DNA of 64,000 nucleotides from positions 5,255,115 through 5,319,114 of the forward strand of contig CP099839.1 of assembly GCA_030062745.1 (NCBI GenBank), read 5' to 3'. This DNA comes from Capitulum mitella. Lineage: Eukaryota > Arthropoda > Thecostraca > Pollicipedomorpha > Pollicipedidae. The notes under the pieces are model-generated. The model made no database searches, was not told the origin of the DNA, and saw nothing but the letters and a program-made list of their open reading frames with translations. The position numbers and the translations under genes are program-made. Shown in pieces: positions 23,437 to 38,100 of this stretch; position 1 is the stretch's first letter; each line of letters starts with the position of its first letter.

Positions 23437-26400
23437 TGAGGCCGTCTTGTATATATATGAAGGTCGATCCGCGGCAGTTCGGGACTTGACGATCGGCCGG
23501 CGGCGGGTCGGGCGGGCGGTGGATTTCGGTGCTAGACGGGGCGCGCCGTCGGCTCGGGTGTCCGCTGCGCCGCGGCAAAATGGAGGATCGTGCGGCGTGG
23601 GTTCGGACATCATGAATTGCCGTTAAATGGTGAAAGGATGATTTCAATTGTAATTTTTTGTTTAAACAATGAGAGAGCGATATTAATGTTGCTGTAATGA
23701 ATGGGGTTCGGAATAAAAACGTTCAAGCATAATGCCGCCAGATGGGAGTCAGGTCAGGTTTTGGCACATTGGCCATACTGGTGAAAGGGAAAACCAAACT
23801 TATAACGGGGTTAAAAGTTTGGTTACACGACCAGTGAGAACAACTTTAGCTTGTTTGCCGGGTTACAATGTTAGCACTTCGATTTTATCAGGGACTTCTG
23901 GCATCGCAGCTCGCGCTAATTAACCCCGGGGCGCCCATTCGGACCCGAGGGATGCACATACAGGTCTTCGGCGACCTTCTAGGCCTCTGGAGACTTTCTG
24001 AAGTTTTCGTGAGAGCCATGGACGGTATTTTACGTGCCTGAAGCGCCGTCGGAACTATATCAAGACAGCATGTGCTTCGGCGATGCGAATTTCTAGCGGA
24101 TCATAAGATTCAGGGAAGGGTCTCTCTGGGTCACTCCCTCCGCTTTTGGTGTTTTTCTTTCTGAACAGAATTTTGCGTATGGACGTTGATTTTAACATGT
24201 CGAAACAAAAGGAACGTAATTCGGGGAGAAATCAACATTTGTGGTGGGTTAGGTTGCATGAATGGAAAGTTGTCCTCATCCGTCCTTAACGCATGGTCTG
24301 GATCCGCCATTGTAAGCAGTAGGTGCCTTCGGAGCTGTATGGTCACCAGTCCTCATTCCCAATAACGGCACTTTCGGCGCCCAAGGGTTAAGGTCTTGGC
24401 CCTTTGGGCCTCCTCTCAGTAGGCCATTGATGTAGAGGGATAATGGTGTGTCATCACCTCGCAGCTGAATGCGTGAAAAATCCGGACTCTGCCTGACCTT
24501 TGGAGCTCGTCATTCCATTCTTTAAATAAGGAGTCCTCGCGTAGGCCAAGTCAGTATTATCGTAAATGTTGGGAGGCCCAGGCAGATTTCATCTCGGATT
24601 CCCAAAGGTGTTACACATTTGCGCGATCATTTATTTGTTTTGGAGGCATTCTTGAGTTTTGCAGAAGACACGAAATACAAATCTTTAAACGAAATGGTTA
24701 CTCTGTTATCCGATGGGGATAGAGTGTTTCGTGTCACCTTTTTCTGTTTCGTGCGATGCCTTCAGGCGTGATGCTGCGGATGTTATGGGGACGTGGATTT
24801 CTGGGGCCCGTCACCAGACGCAATCCGTGCGTTTAACGGGATCCCGCTGGATTTATCAGATCCTGCTCTCGATCGTGAAAGTAAGCTTGGTCTGATCACA
24901 AGATGCAAACGTTGCCAATGATGAGACATGGAACACATATTCCGACTACCGGATGGTATTTATTCAAATTGCGCCCGCTTAGACGGCACTTGCGGTGCGG
25001 ATTCATATTGAAGAATATCCAAAAACCACATTCACTAACGGACCTTGTTTGCTGTGCTGAAAACTAAAATGTCAGAACTTCTTAAATCTGGTCCGAATGT
25101 GTTTGCTGGGGTGACTTGGATCCGGGCTAAGAAGTGCTTCTTGCACGGACTGATCCCTACACCCGACTGCGCAATTCCAGGTTAACGGCTAATTTTGAAA
25201 CGAAAGTTTAACGTGCCCTCACTAACGACACGGTCGCGCGGTAGCCAGTGCTGCCGTGGGTATGGGTCATGGGTGAGTACATGGGTGCAACCTCTGCGGG
25301 AACTGGGGGACATGTTCCCCGCAGTTTGCCCAGAAGTGGTGATTTGTTTCCCGTAATGTTTGTGATTTCAAATGGGCCTTTCTCATTGGTGACACCGTTT
25401 CTTGAACTTTGAAATCGAACGAAAAAAAAGTTTAACCGCAGTTTGTCGTGCAACGCCGAGAAAAAGTTGTTTTCACCCTGATCTTCTTATTCTGGATGGA
25501 TTGCGGGAACCTGCCCCCCCCCCCCAATTTCTGAACCGTGGCTACACCCATGGGTGGGTATGGGTTTCTGGGGGTCAGTTGCCACGTGACGTGCCGGAGA
25601 AACAGTGAGTGCCGAGCAATGCTGGAAACCTGGTTTGTATTCCTGGTGTCGGAGTACAAATTCTCTTTTGGAGTATCAAATGTCATGCGTTTATGTGGGT
25701 AACATGGACTAACTAGATGCTTTGCAAGCATATGTGGCCAGCAGGGACGGATCCGGTGGCTCCGTTTGCTGGGGCAAACCAGCTTCCTGGGTCTACGTGG
25801 TAGGCCAGCAGAGTCATTGACTGGGGAGCGGGGAGTGGAAGGCAACTGGCCATGGGTTCAGAGTGTACTTCAGCGGCCGAGTATGAATGGTGAACCATCA
25901 TGGGGGGGGGGGGGACGCTGGGCAAGTTTAAGCCCTGGTTGAGTAGGAATACCCATGTCCTGTGGGGGAGTGGGAAATAACGATTTTAGTGTACAATATT
26001 GTCTCCTGGAGTATAAATTTTTGGCGCTCTTTGACACCAGAAAATGACAGTTTTTCCAACAATGGTGCTCAGGCGACTCGAACTCTGACAAACGCTGTAC
26101 CAAACTGAGTTACCGACACGAATCTCGCCATAGATGGGTACGAGGGATGCATCCCATGAATTGTACGGATTTTATTGGTTCGTCTATTGGCGTTGCATCC
26201 AGAAAAACGTCTAATAAGAGCTATATCCATTCCCTCATGCATCGGACTGTGGTGGCAGAGTTCATCGTCGTGAGATGTTTGCTGTCCATTGATTGGGTGT
26301 ATTGTGTGACGCACATTTAGAGATTTCGGATCGAAATTAAGTTTCCGCACAAAGTGGTCATGCATTTTCTGTGTGATTATAGGCAGATTTACGTCTTTGG

Positions 26401-29197
26401 AGCGGAAAAATGGTCAAGCAACTCTTGATTTGATACATGAGGGAGTGTCTGTCTCATAGGGTTTGGTCGTTCCTGTCTGGTTAACGCACATTGGCGCATG
26501 TTTAAAATAACAAGACAATACTTCAACTTACAAGACGGCAAACCCGCGGACCTGCAGTATCCTCACTCCATATCCTCCAGCTCTTTCCTGCTGTGCTTGC
26601 TTCAAATATGGGCCAAATTACAACATTGCTTTTATCATGCTGCTGGTCGTTCACCGTGAGTTAATTGATTAATGGCGCGTTCGATGCGGTGAAGGCGATG
26701 TATGCCCTGCCGGGGTCTGAAACCATGGGGCTACGCTTGGCCGAACCCTCGTTATCATTCGGCGGCTGCGTTCGGGAACGTTCCGCGCCCTGACGAATCT
26801 CGGATAGGTTTCTGGCGCGGAATAGATCCTCAAGTTACCTGCGCCTGGGAAGTTAAATCTTTTTGGGGTCTTTTGGGGTTGCATTTTTCGTCTTTGACAA
26901 GCCCTGCGATGATCCACTTTCCTTGAGGTTTCATGATATGTCGGGTTTTCATTCCCTTCTGACGTTTGCGTGGGCACACAGGGGAAGTGGGGTCTGTACG
27001 CCACCAGTTTACTATACCAACGTTTAAAGTTGATTCGGATGCGTTTAAAGCAATGCGCTGTTTACTTCAAACGATGAGAAACGTTTAGCCACGAAGTAAT
27101 GAGTGCTTTGCTCGCACGAAGGAATTGTCGCTCCAAACCGTCGACGAAACAGAATGTGCGGGTTGGACCAAGTTGACTAGCCGGTTTTATATTCCAGATA
27201 GTTTTCGACCACTCCTTCCATTTCAGTTTACCTTCCTTCACGTGTGTCTTGGAGTTGTCTGGAAAGTTTGCTAATACCAGTGCACATCTTTCTCGAATAA
27301 TCCGCGCAACGTTAGTTTGATGACGTCGTGTTTGTCGCAGCGTGCGTAGCTCAAAATATCAGTGCGGTTTGGCCCACGACCCTCGAGGGGAAACGTTTAT
27401 TCCGTTATCGGCTGTGCACATGTCTGAGCCTTTATTTGAATGCCCCTGGACAAACTCCCGCACGGTACATTTCTCTTCTACATGTTGCGTTGCGCAATGC
27501 ATGCTGCTGCTGATGCTCCATTCATTTTTCGCAATCATGCCTCGGGCCTGTGCCCGGCGTTAGCAACCTGCCGTTGCTTTGTTTTTGTCTAACCTTGGCC
27601 TGTGTTTGGAACCAAAAACAGAAATGTTTCGTTCTTTTGTTATCGGAAATCTCCTTTTTTCCGCCGCAACGGAGGAGGGGGAGGAAAGGGAAGGAGAAGA
27701 TAAGACAAGCTTTGTAAGTGTGCCTGTGAATGCACTTCTTGCTTTCATACTGACTGGCCTAAAAAAGACGTGTTAGAACAGCGGGGCAAGGCCATGTGCG
27801 TCCGCCGGCGTACTTACACAATCACAGGCTCACCCATACACGTGTTGTTGCGCAATGACTGCTTCTGACGGTGTCGGAACTGAAGGCCAGCGCCGTACGG
27901 CAACATCTTAACTTACGGCAACATTTAGCGTCCCGGTCGGGAACATGGCGTGACAGACGTCGTCGACAGGCTGCGTGTGTCTCCTGCTGTCGGATGAATG
28001 GCGGTGAAAATGAGATGTTTGGCCATGTCACCTAACCACCGTGGCGGAGCTGGCCCTGGGCGCTGTCGCGGCGGTGCGCGGGTAAAATTTACCTGTGGTG
28101 TCTAATGTGGCGCCTGGGAGGAATTTACTGGGGACTATGCGCCCACTCGGACAGCGAGCGGAGAGTGTAAACAAACCGTTCAGGACGGACGATGATCGTA
28201 ACGATCAACGCTGAAAACGTTGCAACGAAATATAAACGCCATTCTGTGCATAAGCGATTTGTGTACATAACGCACGCACAGAAGTTCATTTAGCTCGAGT
28301 ACGTCCTCGCAGCCAGTGACTGAAGAACGTGAGTGCGATCGTCAGATGGGGCCGTGAGGGTCATCCAGGCCGCATCAACAAGCGGAACAACCGGCACCCT
28401 GTTCAGCAAAACAAACTGTGTGCGGCCTGCTGCGGTCAGCTAAGCCCACTCAAGAATCAATGCAGCCGGTTACAATTGAACGCGCACTCGATTGTGTCAT
28501 GCTGTCCTCCCGAGACGTGTCGTTTCTTACCTCGTAGGCTGTTTGTGATGCCCCACGTCATGGCGTGATTTCAGTTATCACATGTTTTATAATAAGTGAT
28601 GTTTGTGTGAACGATATGATGTTTCGATTGCTGTTAGACCTTTATGTAGTCAAAAACAAAACAGCGCGATATCAGTCGTCTTTTATAATTCCGTAAATGG
28701 GATGCATGCACGTTGTAATAATGCCGGTGAATAGAAAGTGTCTTATACGCGCTAGTGGACATGATGCGACTTGATAATTTCCGGGTCGGGGCGACCGAAC
28801 GGTAATGCAGAGAAGGCACGTAAAACCAGCCGCCTGTATCAGTTCGCGGCGACGGGCACGAGGACGTGCGCCCCGCGTCTCCCGGCATCCGTAAAACAGC
28901 CACCAGCTCGACGCCGCGCCGCAAGTAACATCGATAAAAATCACATCCGCGTATTAAACGGCCTACGCTAGCACGCGCGTCCGTGTAACCCAGGTACCGG
29001 TCGGCACGAGGATCGCCGGCATGCGCGTCTCCGTCAGATCAGGTACCGGTCGGTACAAAGATATCACCCGGCGTGTACAGAGTATTGGCGTCATCACCTC
29101 TGTCCGCATGTTGCGGAGTCCACGGGTCCGCGGGGCTGGGCGGCGGCGCCGAGGGCGGGACGTCCGCCGCCGCGTGACCGCCGGCGGCGGCCGGCCA
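23437..29197. other. intergenic region between MED26 and TBC1D12/14
   Basis: Mostly CpG-rich single-copy-looking DNA with no recognised exon. It contains poly(C)/poly(G) tracts near 25516 and 25901, a tRNA-derived SINE piece at 26040-26125, and short open frames without domains. No canonical AATAAA was found on the minus strand close after the TBC stop codon. Confidence 0.45.
26040..26125 (-). mobile_element. tRNA-derived SINE head
   Basis: On the minus strand, A-box-like GTAACTCAGTTTGGTACAGC (26113-26094) and B-box-like AGAGTTCGAGTC (26086-26075) have tRNA spacing. The A-box core CTCAGTT(T)GGTACAGC resembles that of the SINE at 1388-1674. The body and tail downstream are not defined. It is not a complete tRNA gene. 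Confidence 0.45.
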
Positions 29198-32100
29198 TCA
29201 GGACACGCCCGTCGGCGACACCTGCCGGTTCCGCTCCAGCAGCTCGTGGAACGTCTGCTTGCCGATGCTGGTGTGCACCTTGCCGATGGACTTGAAGAGC
29301 GCCTCGGCGCTCAGGTCGTCCGGCAGCCCGGTCAGGAACTGCGCCATGTTGATGAACTCCATGGAGCGCAGCTGCTCCTCGTACAGGTGGAGGATGCCTG
29401 TCCGGTCAGACAACCGCGTCAGCACGAAAGGATGCACGACATACAGCACTGCACAACGTTCGGCTGTCATGAACCGTTCGCGAGAAGCGAATGCCACTCT
29501 GGTTTTGGCACTATTTAAGTTCACCAGAAGTGGGAACAAACACAGGACAAGCAAGTTTTCGTTCGAGGTTTTAGTTTATTTCGTAAACTGATATTCTTAT
29601 CGCCAAAAAGTGCGACGCACCGTTTTGGATTCCCGTGAAACACCAGTGACGCCTGAGCCGTTTCGGTCTAAGAAGCGGCACCAGTAACCGATCGCGAACG
29701 TCACGTTCGATCAAAGGCATCAGGCCGTGAACCGTCCCGCTAAAAATCTCTAAAACGCGCGTCTTTTTTCCTCCCATCACGGAACTCCCCACTGTTCATC
29801 CCAAAGCTCGCGTACTGCTCTCAACACCCCGCACACCACCCCGACCGCAGTGCCACCGCGGACGACTCCACACAGACCCTGAGGACCGCCCGTCCGGGAT
29901 TCTCAGCCGCCGGTGCCGCCGCCGCCGTTCTCACAGCGCGCGCCAGGAACGTCTCGCCGTCGCGCAGGAACACGTCCCAGATGCGGCAGGCCACGTCCAG
30001 CGGCAGCGATTTGGAGAAGAGCGTGTACAGCCAGTCGACCAGGTAGAGGTCGGGCGTGACGCCCTCGGCCTCCATGTGCTCCCAAAGCGTCGGAAGGTTG
30101 TCCCGCAGCAGCGCCGTGTACGTGGCGTAGTAGGCCTTGATCTGCACGGCACGGGGCGCGGCTGAGCGCGCGGTCGGAGCGGCCCGCAGCCGGCCGACGG
30201 CCCGCGAGGGGCTGGGCCCGGCCCGCGACGGGTGAGGGGCGCGTGACACTCGACAGGGTCGATGATCGCAACTCATAGTATCGGCCGGCGCAGCATCGAG
30301 CCAATTTACCGAGCCCGGCTCTTGCAGGCAATTTGGCCCGGGCAATATTGCGGGACTGTACGCTCGACGCAACGGCACAGATACGGCATCAAATACGGAT
30401 TACGAGAGATACGGTGTTTAGCACGCACGACGCGACCCACAAACATGCGACGTCCCTCAATATTTCAACAAAAGCCGATCCCATCGAGTAACTCCATACT
30501 TAGTACAACCGAACTACCACATATCAAATACCGTAAAGGGACAAAGTTAATGGCCCCATGCAGGCACGAAAACGCTTTAAAATGCAGAGCAGCACTTGGG
30601 GCGGCAGAGAAGCATACATCAAACAGGTTCTGGACACTAAGGTCGCATTCCAGTCATACATGACACTCCGTGAGGGCACGATGAATCGTGTCACTACGCC
30701 CCAGTGCAGCGCCATCCACAGCGCGTCAGAACACCGTTCGGCGCGGACGACGCCGCGGGCCGGGCGGCCCCGCTCACCATGCCCTGGTCCAGCTGGAAGA
30801 AGTGGAAGAGGAACGGCCGGTTGAGCAGGTTGGCGAAGCAGACGAAGGCGTCCGGCGGGTCCGTGTTGAGCAGCAGCACGGCCGCGATGAACGACATGCC
30901 CTGGATGTAGCCGATGTCCGGCCGGTAGCAGACGTACGCCCCGAGCAGCTCGTGCAGCAGGTCGTGGTACGGCCCGCCCTGGCCGGAGAGACGTCATCAG
31001 ACGCGGCGCCGGCACCGTGCCGCGGCGAGCGAGCAAAGCGAAACACCTGCGGACTGAAACACCACCCCTACGGGCCACATCGTACAATAGGGGTCCTTAT
31101 TCCCTTAAACGACGCCACGAAACGCTCCTGCGGCGCACGAAGATCGGCCGACGACTTGAAGGGGGTGAAATCGTATCACCCGACTGATCAGCTGACGGAA
31201 TATTTCATTAATGGCATCGAATATGGCACACGACACCGCCTTACGGCAAACACGTTTATACACACATATATAAATAAACATTAACTGTACAAATACATAC
31301 GCATATATCTGTATGTAAATAAAGATACGGCAACAAATTTAAAACAATCTGTCTAGAGTCTGGCTGGACGCAGTGAGTCTCGTAAAATCGTAAATGCACA
31401 GTGGACACTACGGGGGCCGGAAAATAGCACATTCACATGTGTTCCTCACCCATAAAACGAAACCCCGCACCGCAGGGAAATTCCCGAGAGTCAGACGCGA
31501 CGGGGAATGCCGTGAACCAACGAGTGGCCTTCCGCTGTCCCGGAGGGCGCTCATACCTTCTGGAAGAGACCCAGCTGGGGGAACGTGCGAGCCACGTCCA
31601 GACGGATCAGGTCCACGGAGCTCTCCTTCAAGCCGCCCTCGGAGCGCGGGCCGGAGCCGTCCCTGGCCGACTGCAGGATGCAGAGCGCCCTGCGGCAGCG
31701 GGCGCGGGCGTCTCAGGTCCGGCGGCCGAACGGCCGCGGACACGCCGCGAGGCTCGGACCCTGAAGGTTATTCTCATCACTGGGTTCTGAATAACGGACG
31801 CAGCGAGGGCTTCGCCGCACCGTCTACGGACGGAGCCGATAACCCCGACAGCCGCGGAACGCGAAACTCCGGCATCGTGACAGGAAACCAGACCATGGTA
31901 ACAGGGTCGCACCAGACGGGAAGGTTTAAGGCTCGAGTCCATCTGATAGCGCGATTTCGTCTTCCCTCGCGACAACAGGAGAGCGTAACATCAACATCAA
32001 ATCTGCAGTCTAAGGCGCCGTTCAGTGCCCAAACCGCACCCGTAAATGGAGTGGATAATTTTTCACATGACGCTACAATTGGCCTTGAAAAATCCCGTGC

Positions 32101-35100
32101 CCATATGACCAAAGCAACAACACTAGACGAAACGATGGGTTTGTAGGTACCTACTTTTGTAAAGACACGATGAAGAGATGCACACGAAAACTCCATCACA
32201 CCTTTAAAACCCACCTCTACGGACCACGCTAAGCTACACCGTTTCTATCTCAACTTCGGTTAGAATGGGACACGTACATCCATCCTGTACACCGACGACG
32301 CCATCTTGCTGTGCTCGTTGAAGACAGCGATACTACGCTCAAAGTTTGCACACTAAATTGATCTGGCATGGTACTGCACTAGTCCTAATAGTGATTTGCT
32401 GACGAGGTAGGTACGTCTCCATCGTGTCGTTGCACGCGACAAGGACAGAAAATAATGGTCAAACTCAAGATGCACATAAACTGAGCTGAAGCCCCTCACA
32501 AGCAACGTGAAATCTAATCAGTTTCTTGTTCAGACCTCATCCATGAATCGAAATGCTTTCGGCACTCAAACAGTCGAGATGACAAGCTCCAATTATCACC
32601 TCAATAGCAGTGCCATTTAAGTTTCGGGGAATTCTCTACTGCGTTTCAGTTGAGTCACACTGCCACACAACCAGAACGTGAATTCTTCTATCTCCAGTAC
32701 CACAAGAACTCGTCCGTGGCCAGGTCCAGTCGGTCTCCCAGGATGTCCATCCAACAGCGACCCGAATATGCTGACGGGTACACGGAGTCCAGTCAGCCTC
32801 CCAGGTGGACCGGCTTCAGGATCACCCAACCACCCCCCAATGGTTTTGCAGACCTGCAAACCACCCCAGACGGCCCCGGCAGCAGGAGCAGTCCACTCCT
32901 TCCTCCTGGTCCCGTGGGGTCCAGCCGACCATCCCAGACAGTCCCGGCAGCAGCGCCTCCCCAGTTATCATGCATCAGCGGCACCTGACTCACTCGTGGT
33001 GGTAGACGCGATACAGCTGGGGCGTCACGTTCAGGTCGTTCCCCAGCGCCAGCATCCAGACCCGGCCGCGCACGCTCGGCGGAAGACCGTTCCACCAGAG
33101 GTCGGCCACCTTGCGCGAGTGTCGCACCTGCGTCATAAGCGCCGCCGTGACATCAGCTGTTTGGTGCCGCAAATCACACCGTATATCACGCAGCTGTACG
33201 GAAATGTTTAAAACCAAAAAAAAAAAAAATGCTGAAGGATTTTATTGCCTTAGCCCAGGAAAGGGAAGGCGACGATATTATGTATCTTTAATCTAGCATT
33301 AAGCGGTAGCTAACAGTTCTTACGGCCACTGCGCATGGAGTCAGACAAGCTTCCCAAAATACTGGCAGTAAATTGTGCATAGAATCAGCACGAGATGTCC
33401 CATTCCACCAAATCAGCTTGCTTTTCCTGAAAAAAGAAATTCATTTCTGAACCGGTGCACTTGCGATCAACAATACGGAAAACATACCTTGTCCCAGTTG
33501 GGCAGAATATCCTGGTTCCAAACCTTTGTACTTTGCGCCAAACTCTGTTCTGTTTTGAGCTGAGCTTGTAAGGCCTTCTTCCGTGACTTCGAGTTCTTTT
33601 GATCTGAAATGACACGGTAACATCCGTGGATTAGGGTATTCCACAAGCCATCCGTGCGTCCATCAAATTTAACGCCCAGACCTCTCCGAATTTCTTTGAA
33701 ACTGACACGCATGGTAACATGAGACGTAGGACTAACCGGTCAGTTATTCTGCACTTGCCACAAGGTTACAGAGTTGCAGCCTTGAATATCCCTTGGTCAT
33801 GCGAAAACAAACCGCGCAAAAACTAACTCTGAACCCATTGACAAACCATTCTGACAGTTAGCCAACCACTAACTTAAGCTTTCAACATTACAGCAAGTCA
33901 ATGACACTGCACATGGCGGAAACATACAACGCTCATTAGGAAAAAATCTGCAAGAAGGTATATACAATAATGAAAAAATGAATGCTGTTCCATGGTACCT
34001 CGCTTTATGCTCATACGTCTTTAGGCTGCCTTCTACTTCTGTTTACGACTTACGGTCATGAAAATACAACCAAACCGAGGTTGTATAACAAAAAAAAAAA
34101 ATGAGATAAAGCATTAAAACTCTGGAAGACAGAATCGAAGGCAATATCGCAACACGTAATGCAAAAAACAACAAACAGAAACACAGGCAACCCCGTGGCA
34201 ATGCTTACTTCTTCCATACATAAACAAGAAACAGGCTTCAGTCTCCTTTACGTGAGCGCCACATTGTAAGTCTGGAAAAGAAACAGCATTCTGTGAGAGG
34301 AATTTCCAACCGAGAGAACTAAACACCCGCCGCTCGGTCGGCTAACGAGGTCGGCGGCCTCACCTCGCCGCCTGGCCTCCTCCAGCATCTGCAGGTGCTC
34401 CAGCCGGTGGCGGTTCTCCTCGTGGCTGCTCTTGGCCGGCAGGTGGCGCGGCCGCGTCTCCAGGATCAGGCCCATGCTGCCGGCCTGCAGGCCCGAGTGG
34501 CGGCGCGCCAGCCGGCACGGCGAGTCGCCCGTGCTGCTCGCCAGGCTGGTCAGGCTTGTGCAGCTGGCCGTCGGCTGCCGGCACGGCGGCGCGGTCAGCC
34601 GGCGCACGGCCGCTGCCGGCCGCTGCTGCAGCCCGCGCGCCCCGCGACCCGCGGGAGACACACAGGCGGCGGCTCCCGCCCTCCCCTGGCGTGTGGCGCC
34701 GAGCGGGCACAGGCCCCCGGTATGTTCAAGGTCAACGCTCACAACTAAAATAGCAATGCCAATGCACTGGAACATTTAGACCTGGGAACCTATCTGACCC
34801 CCGGACGCAAAATAGACCCAGCAGAATTACCGGAACCTGCATGCATGTTGAATGGGAGGTATAGTTTGACGTGGGTTGTATGGTTTATGCATTGTGTGTT
34901 GGTTGGTTTCTCGATCAAATGGATGCACTGTTGGGGGAATAAAATAGCCGCATACAGTGGCGGCCCATGACGTTACTAAAATTAAACAGTGAGAGGCAAT
35001 CCACTGAAGAGGATGTGGGAGGCTTTGCGGTCGTAACGTTCAATACAAGGGGTTAAAGAGATCGTGGAAAGAGGAGGACAGTTACGCGGCACATGCATGT

Positions 35101-38100
35101 AACAAACCCACAACACTTCGTGGTGCTACAAGAAACACATTGTACCCAGACCTGTAGCCAATCTGGCAAAAAGAATGGGGTGCCACAGCTTTGTTCAAAC
35201 ACGGCACGTTGTATCAAGCGGGGTTGTCGTTCGGTTACTTAAACGGCTGTGTGTGTACGACAATAAAGTGCGACAATAAACGACGAATTTGCAGATGACA
35301 GCGGTAGAACTATTAGAGTGCTGTTCTGCCTCGACGGCGACAATTTTACTGTCACTGGCGTGTTCCCACCAGCAGTGGAAGTCCAGTCAGAGAAAACAGC
35401 ATTCTTGAAGAGGATTGTGTTTATTACTGTGATGTTTTTATTAATGTCGCAGGCGATAGCATTACTCTGTGTGGAGATTTTAACGTGGATACTGGAGAAC
35501 CACATAACGAGCCTAGCAGAGTACGGGAGTTCAGCGCTAGGACTGAATTTCAACATTCCAGGATACACCTGGAGGAGGCTAGATCCAGGTTCAACAATCA
35601 CGGACTGACTACGTTTTCCTGAGCGGAACTATCTTTTACAACCAAGTGGTTAAATGTAATATTGTTCCAGAAGTTAAAAGCGACCACAGTATGGTGGAAG
35701 TGAAAGCCGCGCCAGTGAGGAGGAAGCACAGTCCGGGACTGTGGCGTTTCAATAACGCGTTGCTAGAGGACATGGAGTTTGGGCATCAGTAAAACACGAG
35801 ACTGCGCTCGCCGACAGCAGATCGAGACAATATGACGGCGACAAAAACCCTGGACCCCTGGTTGAAATGCTGTTCAGTACTATACGAGTCTTAGGCATTT
35901 GGCGAAGCAAAGCTGTAGCGAGTGATCCAGGACTTAGGGAGTTACAAATATTTAGGCGGGTAACTGCGCCAGTGAAGGATTCAACAGCTCTTTCCGATGA
36001 GCAGCGGAATATGTGCGAAGAATACGGACGCAAGTTAAACGAATTAAAAATTAAACGAGCTAAGCAGGCCATTGTTTTATGCCGGTGCGAAACGGATGGA
36101 AGAGGGTGAGAAGGCAGCAAAGTATTTCTTGAGCCGGGACAAGTCGGCTCACAAAGAGATAACTGAAATACACACTGACGGTCACGTGTTTGTCAATGAC
36201 TAGGGATTCTTGAGCAGTGTGTGAAATATTATGCCGAGGTATTTATAGTGAAAAGAATTGATGTGGCTCAGGCCAACCAGTTCCTGAACAATGATAAAAT
36301 ACCGTAACTGTCAGAACACGGACACTTGCGATGTCGAGGCCACGTTAACAGTGAAGAATGTATTAGTGCTTTAAATAAAACGGACATAAATAAAGTTCCA
36401 GCTATCACTAGGTTTACGGCAGATAATTATATCAATGCCGCGCAAGAAGGTAGCTTTTCATAACTCGGAGACGTGACGTCACTACCCTCATTCCAAAGAA
36501 GGCTAGCAAAGCAGGTTCCAAAACAAACGGCCAATATGTTAACTGGACGTCATATACAAGATCGTTGCGAAAATGATTGCTATGAGACTAAGTAGGGTTG
36601 TCCGCAAGCTCATGTCGACTGCACAAAACTGGCTTTATAAAGGATCGATATGCAGGTGAAAATTTAAGGGTCGCCAGGGATGTGACTGAGTAAAGTCCGA
36701 AAAACTTTAATAAATATATAAAGTCCGAATAAAGTCCCAATAAAGTCCGAAAGCTTTAAAGGATGTTGATCGCCAGTGACTACAAAGCTGCATTTGATTC
36801 ACTGGAACGCGAAAACTTATTCGCTGTACCTAAAGCTTACAATTTTGAGGAGAGTACAATCAAATGCCTAAAACTTCTGGAGAGTGACTCCAGCCTTGCT
36901 GCTGTCAACTTCTGACTGGTTTAGGCAGGCTGGCGGTCTGGGGAGGACTCACCCCCTTGTCAGTCTTCAGGGATTTTAACATTGGGCCTATGGCAATGCC
37001 TGGAACAAAACGGTTTGAAATCCTATGTGAACCCCCCAATCATTTTCGGAAATCTCCAACCATGGATACGTCTGTAGTGGAGGCACATTTCAGGGCTCAC
37101 CATTCAATGGGATGTTATTTGACCTAGCTGTAGAAGTTCTGGCCAAAGGCCTAAGAGACGACGACGCAGTCCATGACATAAAAGTGAGTGCCGAAAAAAT
37201 CAAAGTAAGTCTGCCTGAATGGACCTGTTTAGCAAAACCTCGGTTCTGTGCTTAAATATCAAATAAAAGTAATGCTATGTGGATGGGAGCCGGGGAAGGT
37301 AACACACAAACACTGCAGCCTACCACAAAGTAAGAATCCTGGGAATATGGTTTAAAGTCTGGGATCCCTGTGTTGCGAGCAAAGTTGGGCCGATTTGTCA
37401 GAAAACAGAAGTAATTAATATTTGGAGCCAGTGATCTTTAACGTTATAAGGCCACATTACCGTATCTAAGGCATTTTTGGCGTCTCCACTGGTGTATTCG
37501 TGTTCGTGTTTAAAAATACCCCCAAAAAATCTGTTGAAAATTCAGTGTAACATTGTGAAGTTTCTCTAGAGGGCTCGTCAGCCAAAAGTTTTGCAGCAAA
37601 TTCTTGTGCAAAGAAAGAGTGTGGTGGCAAATGAAGTAGAACTCTTTTGCAAATCTCTACAGATGGGCTGGATCAGACGCATGCAATTTAAAACTGACCG
37701 CTGCGTGACGCAGAATATTGCAAGCGCGTCTAGGAAGTTAATGATTATCCGATCTGTTAAGGACATATCTGGACCGAAGGCAAATTAATAGTTTCAGGAT
37801 ACCACGGTTTTGTAAGCACATTCTCACTGAACTGCAAAGGTTCACATTGGTCCCATTTGACCACTTAAAGAGCACCCGCACGGAAATGTTATGGCCCAAT
37901 AGGAGCATACCCATAGCTCAGAAACCAGTCTTTATGAAAGACATGTACTCGGTTGGAATAAAAATTGACTGATTGGTTGACTGACTGATTTGGCCCGATG
38001 GTACTTACCTAAGGATAGATAAACGTCGAAGCTAATAACTATGGCGAAAGAGTTAAGTTTCTAAGCTACGAAGTCTTGAGAGGAGCTGTGCCACAAATAT

